Part shown: piece after piece, positions 1 to 13,443 of the stretch
How the letters are laid out: each line of letters begins with the position of its first letter
How positions within the stretch are numbered: position 1 is the stretch's first letter
Assembly (NCBI RefSeq): GCF_030936135.1
Contig: NC_082603.1
Span: forward strand, 29,699,236 to 29,763,235
Length of the DNA: 64,000 nt
DNA from: Gavia stellata
Taxonomy: Eukaryota > Chordata > Aves > Gaviiformes > Gaviidae
Direction: 5' to 3'
Notes under the pieces: model-generated
Seen by the model: the letters and a program-made list of their open reading frames with translations, nothing else
Database searches by the model: none
What the model was told of the DNA's origin: nothing
Position numbers and translations under genes: made by a program

Positions 1-3000
1 AAGCAGCGACATCATAGTATGCAGAAGTTCATGGTTTCATTTCATAATAGGGAAAAACTCAGCTCAAAAAATAACCAGATGACCTTCCTGTCCCTATTTT
101 TCTCCTTAATTGAAGATTCCTCATGGGGCGCTACTCAAATATATGAAACTTTCAAATATTTTGAAAAAGCACCAAGGTCTCACACTTTCTTCTCCTTAGC
201 TCAGAATTATCTGTCTCTATTGGTTCTGAAACCAGATAGCTGCTTTCTGAATTCAGAGACACTGTGCTTGGTGTTTGGAGTATGCATTGATAGCTTTGCT
301 TTCTAGGTTTATCAATAATTTCCACTAAATGGTCTTTCTGCAGCTGGCCTTAACTTTTCACCAGTTAGGCTACTTTTCTCTTTGCCAGCCATCTGCCTCA
401 GATATTTGTATATGGGAAAAATCAGCCAAATGGGTCCAACTATGTTTAAAAAAAAAAGATATTTTTTTTCTTTAGGTAATGAAGAAATTTCCTATTTTGG
501 AGCTGGGGATTCAAATTAAATGAAAGGGTAGCATTAACTCAGTTACATCACTAGGAAAGGTTAAATTTGGAAATGTTTAAATTGGGCTCCTTAGCTCTTA
601 AATTTCCCAGACTTCCTTGTAGCAGTGAGGTTTTCTGCAGCTTTTTAAGAGTCAGCTTTTTTCTGCAGATACCTGTAGATGCTGTAAGCTAGTTTAGATA
701 TGAAATCCAGGCAGGCTTCAAAAGCAGGGTGCCTTCCTCTATAACCGATAAGGATTTTTTTTTACTTTTTGGGTTTGTTTTTTGATCACAGCTGAAATAA
801 CTCTCGGAAAAGACTTGGTTTCAACTAACAACTTGGCTTAAATATTATTGTACAGATTTTTTTGAACTGTCAAACAATCAAATCGAGTTTTGATATTTTG
901 AAACCAAACTGCAGGTTTCCTCAATTCAAACAATAAAATGCAACTTTCACAACACTTCAGAAACAAATAATTCCATTGCCCAATTTTTGTTTAAAAAAAA
1001 CCTGCAAGTAAATATTAGAATTCTCAACTCTTCATCCCTATTGGATATAGGGAACCTTTTTTAATCCCTTCACCACATACTTCCTTGGACAGAAGTATCC
1101 TGCCCAGTTATGGTTATCTTTTCTGTTTGTTCTATGTGTTGGCCCAAGCAGTGGGAAAGTGGAAAATGAGGTCAAAGACAGTGTTAGACTAGAGGCTAAT
1201 GGGAAATACAGGGAAATTCAGCCGTGGAGAAAGACTGATGAGCTCCATAAGGACATTTAGATGAGAAGATGAAGCAAGGAGAGGTTTTGGAGCCAGTAGA
1301 TAAAGGAGAAACTGCAATTGAACAAGGACCTGGGTGTGCCTGGGAGCATGTGGAAGAAGGATGGGGCTAATGGGGTTGAGAGTAGTAGAGCAGGGAGGCA
1401 ACAATGCTGGAGGGGATGGAGAAACTCCTGAGAGGGCCAGGTAGTGGAACAGTGGCTGTGGGTGGGCTGGTGAGCAGAGGCAGGGTGCTTGGGGAGAGAT
1501 ATGAAGAGGGAGATGGAAGCATGCACAGGGGTGGAACAGCTAGAGATTTAGGGCAGAGAAAAGAGATAGGAGGGACTCAAAGTATGAACTGACCTGATTG
1601 TTCATGGAGATGGGGACTAGCATGGGAAACATAGTAGCAGAAAATTAGGACTGGAAAAAGCGGGAAGGGGATGAAAGAATGAATATAAGGTAAGAAAGAA
1701 AAAAAAGAAGTTCAAAGTGTGGTCAGAAAAGTCTTTCCTTCTAGAGCTTTGCTTTCTCTGCTGTCAGCAGGTATCGGTGAAACCACTGGCAAAGTATTTC
1801 TTCTCCCTTCCTGACAGTGACCCACTGCAGACTGCTTTTGCTTTGGTTATTCTGATCAGTTGGGCAAACTTAAGTTGTCTGCACTGAATCTGAAGATTCC
1901 AGCTCTTCCGCTCCAAGCAGGTGTCTGTATCACTACCTGGTGGAATTTTAATGAACTATTATTTATTTTAACCTATGAAGTTGTACTCTGAAAAACAATA
2001 TTCAAATACCACTAAGCTTCAAAACCACGCACTCAAAAGATGGCAGATGCCAGAACTTAAGATTTTTCTGGACAACTGGTGAAATGCCTAACTCTAAAAA
2101 TTGCTTTATTTGTTCCTGTCATCCCTTCAATCTTTCTGAAAAACAAGGGTGACACTACTTTCATGCAAAGTATTGTGAGTCTCCCCCACATACAGTGCTT
2201 TGGGAACACTGGATGGAAGGTGCAGTGAAGGCAATAGTGACTGATTATGTTTGGAGAGGGGTGAAAGTCTGAGATTCTGATCTGTTTTCTTGAATATGGG
2301 AAATTTTTCTGCCATTTCTTTTAGAACACTCTCTGATTTCCTGTTATAAGTCCTACTTATACCACAGTGCTGCTACCTTAAACTGCTCTTCATCATGATG
2401 TTTATTCCTTTTAACACAAGTTAATAATTGCAGCCTCCCATAGGCTCAGGAATGGAAAGTAGAATGGCTCTGGTCATCCTATCCTCTGAAGATTGTAGAG
2501 GAAGATTCCAGGAACCATGTTTTTTCTAGTGCAGTGAGCACATCTATGTATTACTACTTGCAACTAAAGGAAGAATAATGCTGTTAGTTTTACTAAAAGT
2601 GCTTTGTTTTACAGACAGTGAGACTAGAGGGAGTTCGATCTGTTAAAAAACAGAGGCACTGGATGGATTCTACCAATGCTGTAATGAAAATAGGTACAGT
2701 GAGAACATTTCTTTTCATCTTACTCTATGGTATTTGTATACCCTCTGCTCTGTTTTATGTGGTGATGCAGATACAATAAGCATTTTTCAAAATGCCATGA
2801 TTCTTTATGTGTGTTTTTAGCTTTCTGAAAAGCACTAGCAAACTGTCTGATTTATTCATACATTGCCTTGATGCTGTCCTTGCACAGGGAAGTATCTGCA
2901 GAGACTTGAACAGAGTCCTTCCACAGAAAAATCTCTTGATTTACTTGTACATGAATATTCCTTCATGGTTGTGTGTGCCAGAGAAGATTATGTTCCCCTT

Positions 3001-5829
3001 ATGCTGTCTTTGTCCTTTCCTTGATGCTGTCCAGGATGCACCAGAGCTTAATAAGGAGGCAGCCATTGTAACTTAGCATTCAAAAGAAATTCTTTAGCAG
3101 TGAACTGCAAGAAAGGCTCCTATGTGACAAAGGGTAAGAGCAGTGAAGTATCTGGTGGGTAGTTCAGTCATATTCTGCTTCTTGGGGATGCTACCTATGA
3201 GTCCTGAGTCAAGTCTGATAGAGAACTGAAGAGGGTTATCTTGCAAAAGATGTAGTTTCATATGCTGACTTAATTTTTATGCTGAAATGTTTAAAGGTCA
3301 AACTGCCTATGGCACAGACCATACAAAATAGTATTTAAGATGTACACTAGTACAGGTGAATTGTACTTCAGACTTAAGAGGAATTTATGAATAATGCAAA
3401 AGACTTCAGATGGCATGAAACATGCATTTTTCTTTCTGCAGGGGGTGAAAGCTCATGGCTAAACAGCCACAGAATGTGAGAATAGCTGTAGATCAGCAAT
3501 GTCTGTCAGAAAAAAGTGGGCTCAGCAGTTGTTCTTAGATGATCAGGAAAGTAAATGGGTCAGAGTTCTCCACTTCATGTATTTTCCCTTGTACCCTTAA
3601 AAAAAGCCCCCCTGTGTATCATGAGTGCAAATGCATCTTTCTCACACTTTTTATTATCAGCATAACAGGTTGGTTTGGGCTGCTTGTCATCATGAAAATA
3701 CTTAAGTGTAACAAAACTCATTTTGAAACTCCTAACCACCTCCGCACACTTTTTCTGCTGTTGCAAATGAAGTGGCTTGTGGTAGAAAAATACTGTGAGA
3801 AGACTAAAAGGGATCCTGCAGTCAGAAAGCTGTCTGTGGTGAGAAAATACAAAAATATCTGTGGCAGGTGCTAAATACTGAGAGGAGACCTGAGTTCAGG
3901 TCTGTGAATGTGGCATTGCTTTCTGAAGCTGTGAGCCTCTCATTTCTTCATGCTTCAGTTTGCCTGCCTTCCACTGTGTTATAGACACTAATGTTTATGG
4001 AGTGCCCCAAAGTGTAGCCTGCTAATCACTGTTGCTTACAGGAAGAGAAACAGAGGGAGAGAATCGAAAGGCCAGCTGCAAAGGACTTCTTTGTTAGGGT
4101 TTGAATGCATGTGTTATATAAAGACCAAAAAATTTAGAAGCTTTTTTGTGGATGAATTATCCAATTTTTTTGGTTGGCAAGATGAGGCTGGCATTATCAT
4201 GAAGACTCAAAACACTTGAGACTTCTTTGGGCTAAAACCAGGAAAGCTATGCCCTTAGCCTGTAAGCTTTTTTGCTTCCAGATCCAGAATGGAGCAGCTG
4301 GGAACTTTCTCTGAAAATGAAAAGGGAGGCAAGGATCTTTTCTGAACTTCAACAGGTGATCTGGTTAAGTGTTGGTAGAAATTCTGGGTGTCTAATTGGG
4401 TTTTTTGTCTGCTGCTTTTCATGTTGTGTGCTTGTTGCAGATTTCATGCCCTCACCTGTTATGGGGAGCCACTTAACAGCACAGTGATAAGCCAGAGTCC
4501 ATCAGTGGCTGCAAACCTTCCACTGCTGTGAGAAAGCTACATGTGGCAATTAAATCTGCTTTAGCGTGCATACTTCGTCTGCCAAATTCACTGGGTTTTA
4601 ATTAGGAACAGGACCCCCTACACCCTTGCAACTGATGTAGTTGAGCATACAATTCAAGCTTGTTTGCATGCTCTTCTCCAGCAAAAGGGCAAACATAGCT
4701 CTTAGCTTTAAAAAGGGAAAGGAGAGGAACTAGGTGGCTGGAGGCTAACTTGGAGTGATAACAAAACAAATTATTAAACAATTGAGTTACAAACAAGAAA
4801 AATGACACAGATTACATGAAGACAAATCATGACAAACCAGTCTAATTTCTCTTTGTCAAGGTAATTTTGCCTGTCAGGTAAGTGGGAACAAGTGGCTATG
4901 ACTACAGGTCTTTAGGAAAATGCAGTCAAAGAAGTTTTCAGTGGCTCATTTCTCAAACACATTTTTGGAGGGAAGGATGTCTCTATACTCAGTCCCAGAC
5001 GAGTAGTAAGAGCTTGGCTGAAGGACTAAAGAGCCTAAATAAAAAGAGACTAAATATACTTAAGGGAGAATAAGTAATATGGGGGAAAAAATCTGGGGAT
5101 TACAGTATGCCATAAACAGTATTGATGTTCTGTGCTCTTCTTTTAGTCTGACATACCAAAGAGGGGAACTGTGTACAGGATGTAAGGTAATAATTTGCCC
5201 CAGTTAGTGCTGGCAGTGCCTCTGTTATAGTAATGCTCTTAGCTGTTGACATACTGGAGAAGAGAGAAAACTGGGAAAATGATGAAGATTTTGGAACGGC
5301 AGGGCAGGCTTAAGCTGGCTTCAGTCTGGAAAAGATGAGTGACAGTGTTCAGTTATGTAAAAGAGAGAACAGTGATTATTTTCCATGTCTGTGGCAGGCA
5401 GGATAAGTAATATGCTGAATTTCACACTGAAGTAGGTCCAAATTTAGTAGCAGAAAATCTTCCACACTAAAGGGTAGAAGTAGTACTGGACCAGCCAATG
5501 AGGCAACTTGTGGTACTTTCTTCCAAGGGCATCTCGAACAGGCTAGTCTCATACTTCTCAAAAGTGAGATAGATGAAGGATGTCTATAGCCTTAGTGTGT
5601 GTGGGGCTGTGTCTTAGCCCCAGGCATTCCTTAGGCCACACCAGCAGCCCCTGGCTTTTGCTAGACTGTCCAGGTCTGCAAAAGAAATGCCTGTCATGCT
5701 GCTCTCAGTAGAGATGGTCTTGGGTGCTGTCTCAGGCTGAGTGTGGGTCTGCCCCCTAGTCTGGAGAAAGTGATGGCCATGAGAGCTCCCTTTTGATCTG
5801 GTATTTAATCAGAAATGCTGTATGTGGAG
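1..5829. other. Non-coding or unrecognised AT-rich sequence
   Basis: I find no recognisable coding exon, RNA gene or transposon here. Open frames are short and do not resemble any family I know. The stretch between about 1170 and 1715 is unusually purine-rich on the plus strand (listed separately). Short open segments with flanking AG/GT dinucleotides occur near 2615-2693 and 2888-3021, but the second has no usable donor before its stop, so they were not called. Confidence 0.6.
1170..1715 (+). repeat. Purine-rich low-complexity tract
   Basis: About 550 bases of the plus strand are dominated by G and A (GAGG, GGAGA, GAAAG motifs) with few pyrimidine runs and few CpGs. Open frames in it are compositional artefacts, because the minus strand is pyrimidine-rich and poor in stop codons. 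It may be a degraded repeat or simply a strand-asymmetric tract; I recognise no known element. Confidence 0.45.
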
Positions 5830-6480
5830 ATAGAATAGAATATTTCAGTTGGAAGGGACCTACAATTATCATCTACTCCAACTGTCTGGCTACTTCAGGG
5901 CTGACCAAAAGTTAAAGCAAATTAAGGGCATTGTCCAAATGCCTATTAAACACTGACAGCCATGGGGCATTGACTACCTCTCTAGAAGCATGTTCCAGTG
6001 TTTGACCACCCTCTCAGTAAAGAAATGCTTCCTAATGTCCAGTCTAAACCTCCCCTGGTGCAGCTTTGAACCATTCCCATACATCCTATTATTGGATACC
6101 AGGGAGAAGTTATCAGCACCTTCCTTTCCACTTCTCCTTAGGAAGCTGTAGAGAGCAATGAGGTCAGCCCTCAGCCTCCTTTTCTCCAAACTAGACAAGC
6201 CCAAAGTCCTTAGCTGCTCCTCATAGGACATTCCTTCCAGCCCTTTCACCAGCTTTGCCTTCCTCTGGATGCGTTCAAATACCTTAACATCCTTAAGTTG
6301 TGGGGCCTGGAACTGCACGCAGTACTCAAGGTGAGGCTGCACCAAGGCTAAATACAGTGGGATAATGACCTCTTTTGACCAGCTGGTTATACTGGGTTTA
6401 ACGCACCCCAAGATGCAGTTTCCCCTCTTGGCTGCCAGGGCACACTACTGACTCATATTGAGCCTGCTGTCAACCAGATG
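5830..6480 (-). mobile_element. CR1 LINE fragment, minus strand, 5'-truncated
   Basis: Read on the minus strand this is the 3' part of a CR1 non-LTR retrotransposon. An open stretch of 145 codons from 6411 to 5974 encodes the C-terminal part of the CR1 ORF2 protein, downstream of the reverse-transcriptase core. It includes the characteristic motifs [23 protein letters not shown] and [21 protein letters not shown] stop replaces a Gln codon just upstream, next to the LNMSQ motif. The low-coordinate end shows the short ATTCT-type terminal repeat typical of CR1 3' ends. No full-length ORF remains, so the copy is dead. Its 3' end differs from the other five copies here, suggesting a separate and probably older subfamily. 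Confidence 0.93.
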
Positions 6481-6813
6481 GCAATACTGGGGGATGGTAC
6501 AAATTGAAGTTTGTTTGTATGTCTCGTGTTTTGATTTAAGTTGGTCAGGAATGTATAACCATCCTCAGAGACTTAAGCAGCAGAAAATCTAGAATCTACA
6601 AAAAGTATCACTGATAACTCAGATAAGCATCATTCTTCTCAGTGAGCAAGTACTGAAGTGATGTTCTTTGCTGGTTAGGATGCTCTTTGCTGCTAGTTGC
6701 CATCTGCCTTGAAATCCAAGATTTCACACTTCAGAACTTCTGTCAGTAGCTGAATTAGCTGAGATTTTTCTGGCTAGACTTCAGTGCATGTCCATTGTTT
6801 TTTGCATATCCAG

Positions 6814-7926
6814 ACAAACATCTGCTTCTAAACCCAGCTGTCACAACAGCTGCTGTGCTTTACCTCAGAAGCAACCCTGTTTTAATAAGCAGTAGAGTAA
6901 TTTCTTTATATAGAAATTCAAGTGCAGTTTGGAATATATTTTGGTATCCTTCAGGATTAAAGGCACACATTGTGAGTATGTCTATCACACAAATGAAATG
7001 CATGGTTTAATGTAGATATTAGTGATGCATTTTCCAAGAGGCACTACATGGAAATGTTAGATGAATGACTGTCTTTATCTGCTAAGCCTTTTTTGTTTTA
7101 TTTTAGCACCATTGTGCCTTGAGCCTTTATCACATGCAAGGTGAAATCCTCACTTGCCCAGCAGAGGAGCAACAGCAGATCTACCCATCCACATACATCC
7201 CCAGAGGAGGCATTTAGTGTTTCATAGCTGTAGTGGTGCCCTTCAGAGGTGTAATTCTTCACATGATAAAAGTTAGGAATATAATGAGATGCTTGGAAAG
7301 AAGTAATCCCAGCAAAATGGATTGAGCTGAGTGGTTTGTTCTGGATTTGTTTGTAGGATCTCCTTATCAACTCTGCTGTGCAGCAGATGAAAAAATCTTT
7401 GCCTGTTCAGTCTAATTCTTAACTGTGTTTGGTATTTTGCAGATACAGAGCTGCATTCTTCACAAGCCCCCCTCTGAAACAAGCTGTTGAAAAAGCCAAG
7501 TGGCTTCAAGAGATTTCCTGAGGCACGAGGATGAACTGTGAGCCACAAGAACCTGACTCACTCTTCCAGAGGTGTTTTCTGGCTATTACAACTACTGTCG
7601 ATAACCAGAGGCCAACCTGAAGCTGTGCCAGACTTATGTATTTGTGTATGGTTACTGTACTGGGAAGTAATACATTGATTTGCACATACCAGCTACTGCT
7701 GCTAGTCATTTTCATGCAAATTGTTGTCTTTACCCTGTGCAATTCCAATGATATAACACAGTTGTCAAGCAGAGCAGAATTTGGCATACTATGTTGACCA
7801 AGATTTATTTTAAGCCTTCCCTGGGTGCCATCTTAATGTGGTGTCTTCATGTCATGAATATGGTTGTCTTTAGCCAAATGTGATTGTTCAGTGCACAAAC
7901 ATATGTGAATGCAGTACCTCAATAAA
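6814..7926 (+). other. Candidate 3' end of an unrecognised transcript
   Basis: An open segment at 6814-6971 has an AG before it and a strong donor after it (GTGAGTATG at 6972). It is phase-compatible with a second open segment starting at 7107 after a pyrimidine-rich acceptor and stopping at 7215-7217. A further acceptor-preceded open segment at 7443-7521 ends in TGA, and an AATAAA signal sits at 7921-7926. None of the short peptides resembles a protein I know, and open segments of this size arise by chance. This is a low-confidence pointer for RNA evidence, not a gene call. Confidence 0.15.
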
Positions 7927-10900
7927 ACCTGACATTTGTTTGTGTTGTATTTTTCTTAATTTATCATTGTCCCCCACCTTTGTTTCCTCAGAAGATTCTC
8001 ATAAAATTACTTTGGGAGAATTTTCCAACAAAAAAGTGAAGTTAGTAAAAAGTGAATTTTTGTAGAGAAGTTTTGGTTTCAATAGCTGTTTTCAATAGGA
8101 AACAGTAAACACTGAAAGGAGTTGAAATAAACATCTGCAAATGTTTTACAGATTCTACATCAAAAATATGTTGGAATAATTATTTTCAAGCAAACTTAAA
8201 ACATTTTTCAGTTGTGTTTGAGGTTGGAGCACTAAATTGGAGTGTTGAACTTCCTTCAGGAAATCAAAGAGCTCTCTCATTGCATATTTTATTTCCACAG
8301 AAGTCTTAGGAACAGCCAACATAGTCTTAACTTATCTTTGAGCTTTCAGGCTCTACATTGAGAACATTAACAATAATGATTTCTTTTTATCTTGTGAACA
8401 TTCTTTAAGATCAGTGATTAAAAGAATTTCTAAAATATTTAACCATGATGTTTATGTGAAGGCAGTAGACAGATTGTATCTTCCATTTGCAGTTGAAGCC
8501 CAAAATACTTACCTACCTACTCTGTCAGCTTCTCTTAAAGTTGAAGTATAACCAGAGACTGGATACTTGTCTGCTGTTTGGGAGTGATATCTTTGTGCAT
8601 GATAGTGCTTGAAATTTAAACTTCTTTACAGCTATCCAGTATTATGCATCAAAAAACCCCAAGTGTTTCCAGTCTAAGCTACTCTTGTCACATTACTTAT
8701 GTGAAATACACCAGTGCCTCCAAAAGAAATAGAGAATGTGGTATATGTTCTTTCTATAACTGTTTGCATATACTGTCTCACTAAACTGCTATTTGCTACT
8801 GTGGATTTTGAGAAAATTAAAACCACACTGGATGCATGAAGAAAATCTTTTCATAACAATAGAACATAGACCTGATCTTCCAGCCTCATAACTTTTGTGA
8901 CTGGGACTATCAAAGAGCAGAAGGGAAAAAGATTTACGATTTTTGCCATCTGGTTTCCTTTGAGGATCCCAGCCCTGAGATACACATTCTGGAAGTGTAT
9001 GCTTAATTTTAAACCCCTGATAAAAGACTTGCAGAATGTGGAAAAAAAGAGGCTTTAAGTTATTTCAACTTCATACAAACTTGAACCATCACTTTTGTAA
9101 TTTTAAAATTTTTCAGTAATAAAGGATATTTTAAAATAAAGTAATAAAAGATATTATGGTCTATTCTATTTTGAATATTGCAGATAAAAGTATCTTTGAT
9201 TTTTTTCTCTTGGGCAATTTCTAAATGTTTGATTCCTCAAGTGACAAGGTTATTTTTCGCTCAGATATTGGGTTTTTTATTCATTTTGAGTATCTTAAGA
9301 TACCAAAGTAACAGAAGAAAAGTAAAACCAGAATGCAAAAAAATGTTTTCAGTTCTTTGCCTACATCCAATGCCTGTTTATATTTTCTGGTACTGTCTTA
9401 GGAAAATCCAGTTCTTTGCCTTTTTAGCTGGTTATTTTGTAATTGAGAGTTTCTAAATGTCACAAAAAAGTACCTCCCACGCTGGTTTAATTAGGGGATT
9501 CAGTGTGCTGCCCATAACATCTTTCAAATGTAATGTGCAGTCGCAACAAGGGTGGCTCCCTGTGTTTAATAGACATAATAAGGCTTAATGTGCTTGTTAG
9601 GCATTGCCCTAATTTTTTCCCTGAGAACATTTTAAGCTTAAGTTGTTTAAATGACCATAATAAAGCAAACTCAGGGCTGTTCTGCTACCATCAGCCATAC
9701 AGAAGCTCATAAAACTCAAAGGAGTTGCTATGAGCATTTTTCATTGTTTTTCAAAGTTGAGGAATTTTTCTAATCATAAGGGCAAAATAAAAATGGGAGA
9801 AGAATTGTGTAATAGTATCCAACAGGCCTCACGGACCGTGGGATATAGAAAGTGTGCTTTGTCTCTGTGCATTTATAGATACCAGCAGAGCAGCACAAGC
9901 AGCAGCCCCAGATTGATTTCACTGGGGCCAGGCTGGCTGGGTCCCACTGGCAGTTCTGGGGCTGGCTGCATCTTTCTTGGGACTCATACTGGCAGAAGTC
10001 GCAGCTTACTCCAAAGTGATCTACCTTTCTCATCCCTATCGTTCTCTAGATATTTCAATATTAATAACTAGCTATTCACTTGTAATCTTTAATCTGACTT
10101 TGGGTCTAAGTAGAAAATACCAAATCAACGGTCCCACAATATCAATCAAGTACTTAATGCATTTCATAATTAATCACCTTATTTAAGTATAATTCCTGAA
10201 AGCTTTGGCCTTTGCAATTTATAAATTATGGAAGAAAGACCAAAGAAATGTCACAGTTTTACTGAATGAAAATAATGTCTGTTTTAATTGTTTTCCTAAC
10301 ATGACAAATGCTAGAGATCCTCAAGATTGTTCCATCCTTCAAGTTTTGGAAAACTTGAGGCAGGAAAAGTATAAAGATTCAGCTACTTCCTAGGAATACA
10401 AATGAGAAGCTTTTCACCTGTTAGCCAGAAGCTCACAGAAATCCTGTCTCTCTTAATTTGAGGTAAGGAGTTTAAAATTTTGTTGAATAGATTTGGAAGT
10501 GATTATAGCGATGAGGTCAGCGGAGTGGACAATTAGTAGGTGTCTATGGAAGATCTACTTGTTCTTTTCTTAGCCGTTTGTTTAGAAGTTTAGAAAGTTA
10601 AGAAAAAATATAAATAGACTTCATATTTTAACAGATATTGAATAGTTGGCTAGAGATCCATTAATATATTGCATTAAAAGCAGAGGATGAGAGAATTCTG
10701 CAATGGACAAGTTTTTGGAGAGTCAGTTCCTCGCCTATTTCAGGTTCAAAAAAGAGATCTCTGCTACACTGAGAAATTGAAAAAATTGAAAACCTGATCT
10801 GAACAGCCACCAACACCAGGATCTGTTCGCGTTCCCAACCACCATTTATTTCTGGAGTAGATCTTTGGAAACAGGGTGCTGGTTTCTGGTGGTCAACAGG

Positions 10901-11206
10901 ATTATTGCACTTAACTTCACTCTTCTGTCATTCTGTTGTTCCTTAGTGACCGTGACAGTGTGGTCTACAGGTAGAGATAATTGATTTATATATATGTATG
11001 TGTGTCTATATAGCACATTTGTATAAAATGCCTTTGTATGGGAAGTATCTCTCCAGGTATCTCTGAATCCATAAGTCTCTGACCGATATACTAAAATTTA
11101 GATTTTAGGTATGTTACACTTGCTACTTAAAAACATCTTTTTAATCTTCTCCATTATTCCTATGCTTTTCCCAATCCACATCCTTTAGAAAAACTGTTGA
11201 AGATCT
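7927..11206. other. Non-coding AT-rich sequence, nothing recognised
   Basis: No exon, RNA gene or transposon was recognised. The part around 9480-9720 is unique-looking AT-rich sequence with several TTAAT, AATAA and TTTAAA motifs. It has the texture of vertebrate conserved non-coding DNA, but conservation cannot be judged from a single sequence. Confidence 0.5.
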
Positions 11207-11340
11207 TTGCTTTATGTACAGAAGAGTACATTTTGATGGCAACAGCAACACAAAGCATTAAACCTGCTGAAGAGCCTGAAGAGCCTTGCTTTATATACAG
11301 AAGAGTACATTTTGATGGCAACAGCAACACAAAGTGTTGA
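11207..11340. repeat. 79-bp tandem duplication (about 1.7 copies)
   Basis: The segment beginning TTGCTTTATGTACAGAAGAG at 11207 recurs at 11286 with one A/G change near its start. The match continues for about 50 bases and then decays. The period is 79 bp. No repeat family was recognised, so this is probably a local slippage or unequal-exchange duplication. Confidence 0.85.
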
Positions 11341-11902
11341 AATTGATTAGTAGAAACAGTGTAAGTACAAAGAGCTGCATATAAGCACGTTTTTTGTAGC
11401 TGATGTTTCAGGATACTCTTGTTGAAGAGTATCTTATGAAACCACAGCTTCCCTTTCCCCCTTGTTAAAAAGAAGCTGGGTGTTAAGGACCATGATTTTT
11501 TTCTCTGCTCCATCAACTGTGCTGAGTGTTACACCAGCTGGGTCAAGCAGTGTCACCTGGAGGTTTCGGGAGAAAATGGGTTGTTTAGGCTTTTGTTGGC
11601 TGTGGATGGACTTCTGCACAGGCGCATGGAGGTGTCGATGGGACAGCATCCTGAGCCTCCTGAGCCCTCATTCAGGCAAAATCTGTATCAATTCCAAAAG
11701 GGTATGCAGAAGCAAGACCTAGGGTTTGCCCCCAGAATTAGTGGGAAGTGGCAGGGGAGAGCGGGCAGCTGGCTGACGAACATTGTATGTTGTCAATTCT
11801 CACATTTACTATGATAATCTGGATTCCACAGATAACACCTTGCAATGACATGATACTTTGCCATTATCTCTGCCTCTGTGTTCTCCCTCTTCTTTCACAC
11901 AG

Positions 11903-12147
11903 TGCGTAGCAAATGGAAACCCTTCAGATGTTCATGTAGGGTCAAAAGTGTACCAAAATGGCTCTGCAGATGGCTTTCAAATAGCCATGGGACTGGACTC
12001 CACCTGGGAAACCAGAAAAACCTTGGGGAAACCAGGCCTCAGGTCAGAACCGTCCCTGCCCAAAATTGTGACTCACTCCAGGGAGGAAAGCGAGATGTTC
12101 CCCTTGTTCCTGATGAATGACTACTTAGTTCTGCAAACAAATGTATG
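11903..12147 (+). other. Candidate coding exon of an unrecognised gene
   Basis: A long pyrimidine tract ending in CACACAG lies just before 11903, and a near-consensus donor (ATG|GTAAGTATG) follows 12147. The 245 bases between are open in one frame for 81 codons plus two bases. The composition is protein-like (mixed charged, polar and aromatic residues, one NDYLVLQ segment). I do not recognise the product. The phase fits a second candidate exon at 13444-13558. It could equally be a long non-coding RNA exon or a chance open frame. It does not match my recollection of SHISAL2A, the gene expected nearby. Confidence 0.3.
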
Positions 12148-13443
12148 GTAAGTATGTTTCCCTTAATGAATGCACCGCAAAATGGAATCAGTATTTTTTC
12201 CTAAATGCATCAACCACCGAAATTTCAGTAAATTGAGTCTGCTCTTTTTACAATGCTGAATCAAAATGTCAAACCAGCACAACTCAATTATAGGAGAGGA
12301 AATAAAGCAACATGCTGAATACCAGCAAGTTATTTATGAAATACTTCAAATTGCCAATGCCGTAACTACCTGTGGGAAATGAGAACAGACAAGAGCATAG
12401 ATTCAGCTGTGGGAAAATTGACTCAGAGCAACTTGTTTGCAAAGTTTCAAAATGTGATTTCTCACCCCATCTGAGCTTTATAGTCTGGTTGCACCCTTCA
12501 GTCTGTTACTGGTTTTGCTGAAGAGATTTTTTAGGTGCAAAGTGAGGGGAGGAAAAGGAAGAATCAGAATTCATGCTTTTGGATTTTAAAAAACGTAAAG
12601 GAACTTGTTATTTTTTCAGTGCAATATTGTTTTGCATTTTGCCATTCTTAAAAAAGATCAGTCACCCCAAAATCCTTTCTACAGAGGAGACAATATTGCA
12701 TCTGAATAATTTTTCTTTGCATTTCTAAGCAGAGATAAGTACCTTATTCCTCATTTTAATGATGCTGAGACATAAGGTGCAATGACTTTAATGTCACATG
12801 AGGTTGTATCTGAGTGCTTCATATTGAATGAAAAGCCAGGTATTTCCAGTGAAATAAATAGCTTTATTTATGACAAAGGCAACAAATTCAGAATCTCTCC
12901 ACAATTAATGGGAGAAATTAAGTAACTCCAAGAAATAAATTTGGTATTCATGCAATACATTGTTTTTAAAAAGTAATAATAACAGTTTGAGCCACAGTTG
13001 GGAAATCAATTACTAAAGTTATTGGCTCTAATGACTACATGTATAGATGACTTCTTAGTAATATGATTCTTCTAAAGGGAAAGTTATTAGATCCTGTAAT
13101 TTGTGAATATTTTTCATTTTCTCCATTGCCATGGGAAGGCAGGAGCTGGGAAAGCAAAGGTCATGAGGTCTGGTTAAATCTTTTGAAGAGCTGGGTAGAG
13201 TGGTACACATGTCCTACAGATCCTTACCTCTGCACCTGAGTATGAATGTACTGAGCCTGAGCACAAGCTGGTGGTAAAGCTGGTACAACAATACTGTGGT
13301 AGGACTGTGATTTTAAGGATAATATATACTATCATGACATATCCATTTCATGATACTAATCTCATGCTGCATTTGGGGCTGTTGATGTAGTTTGCCTTGG
13401 GCTTGCTGTGCCTTGGCTTTCATTCTTCCTCTTCTCTCCCCAG

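Noticed and set aside
2615-3024. Possible two-exon coding piece (2615-2693 and 2888-3021)
   Set aside because: The phases agree and the peptide looks plausible, but the second segment reaches a TGA at 3022 without a reasonable donor. An apparent continuation is in another frame. No homologue is recognised.
3539-3874. 111-codon plus-strand frame with a lysine-rich C-terminal half
   Set aside because: No known domain and an overlapping minus-strand frame. The AG and GT dinucleotides nearby are not convincing splice sites.
5974-6411. 145-codon frame as a host gene
   Set aside because: The protein is the C-terminus of CR1 ORF2, part of a truncated LINE.
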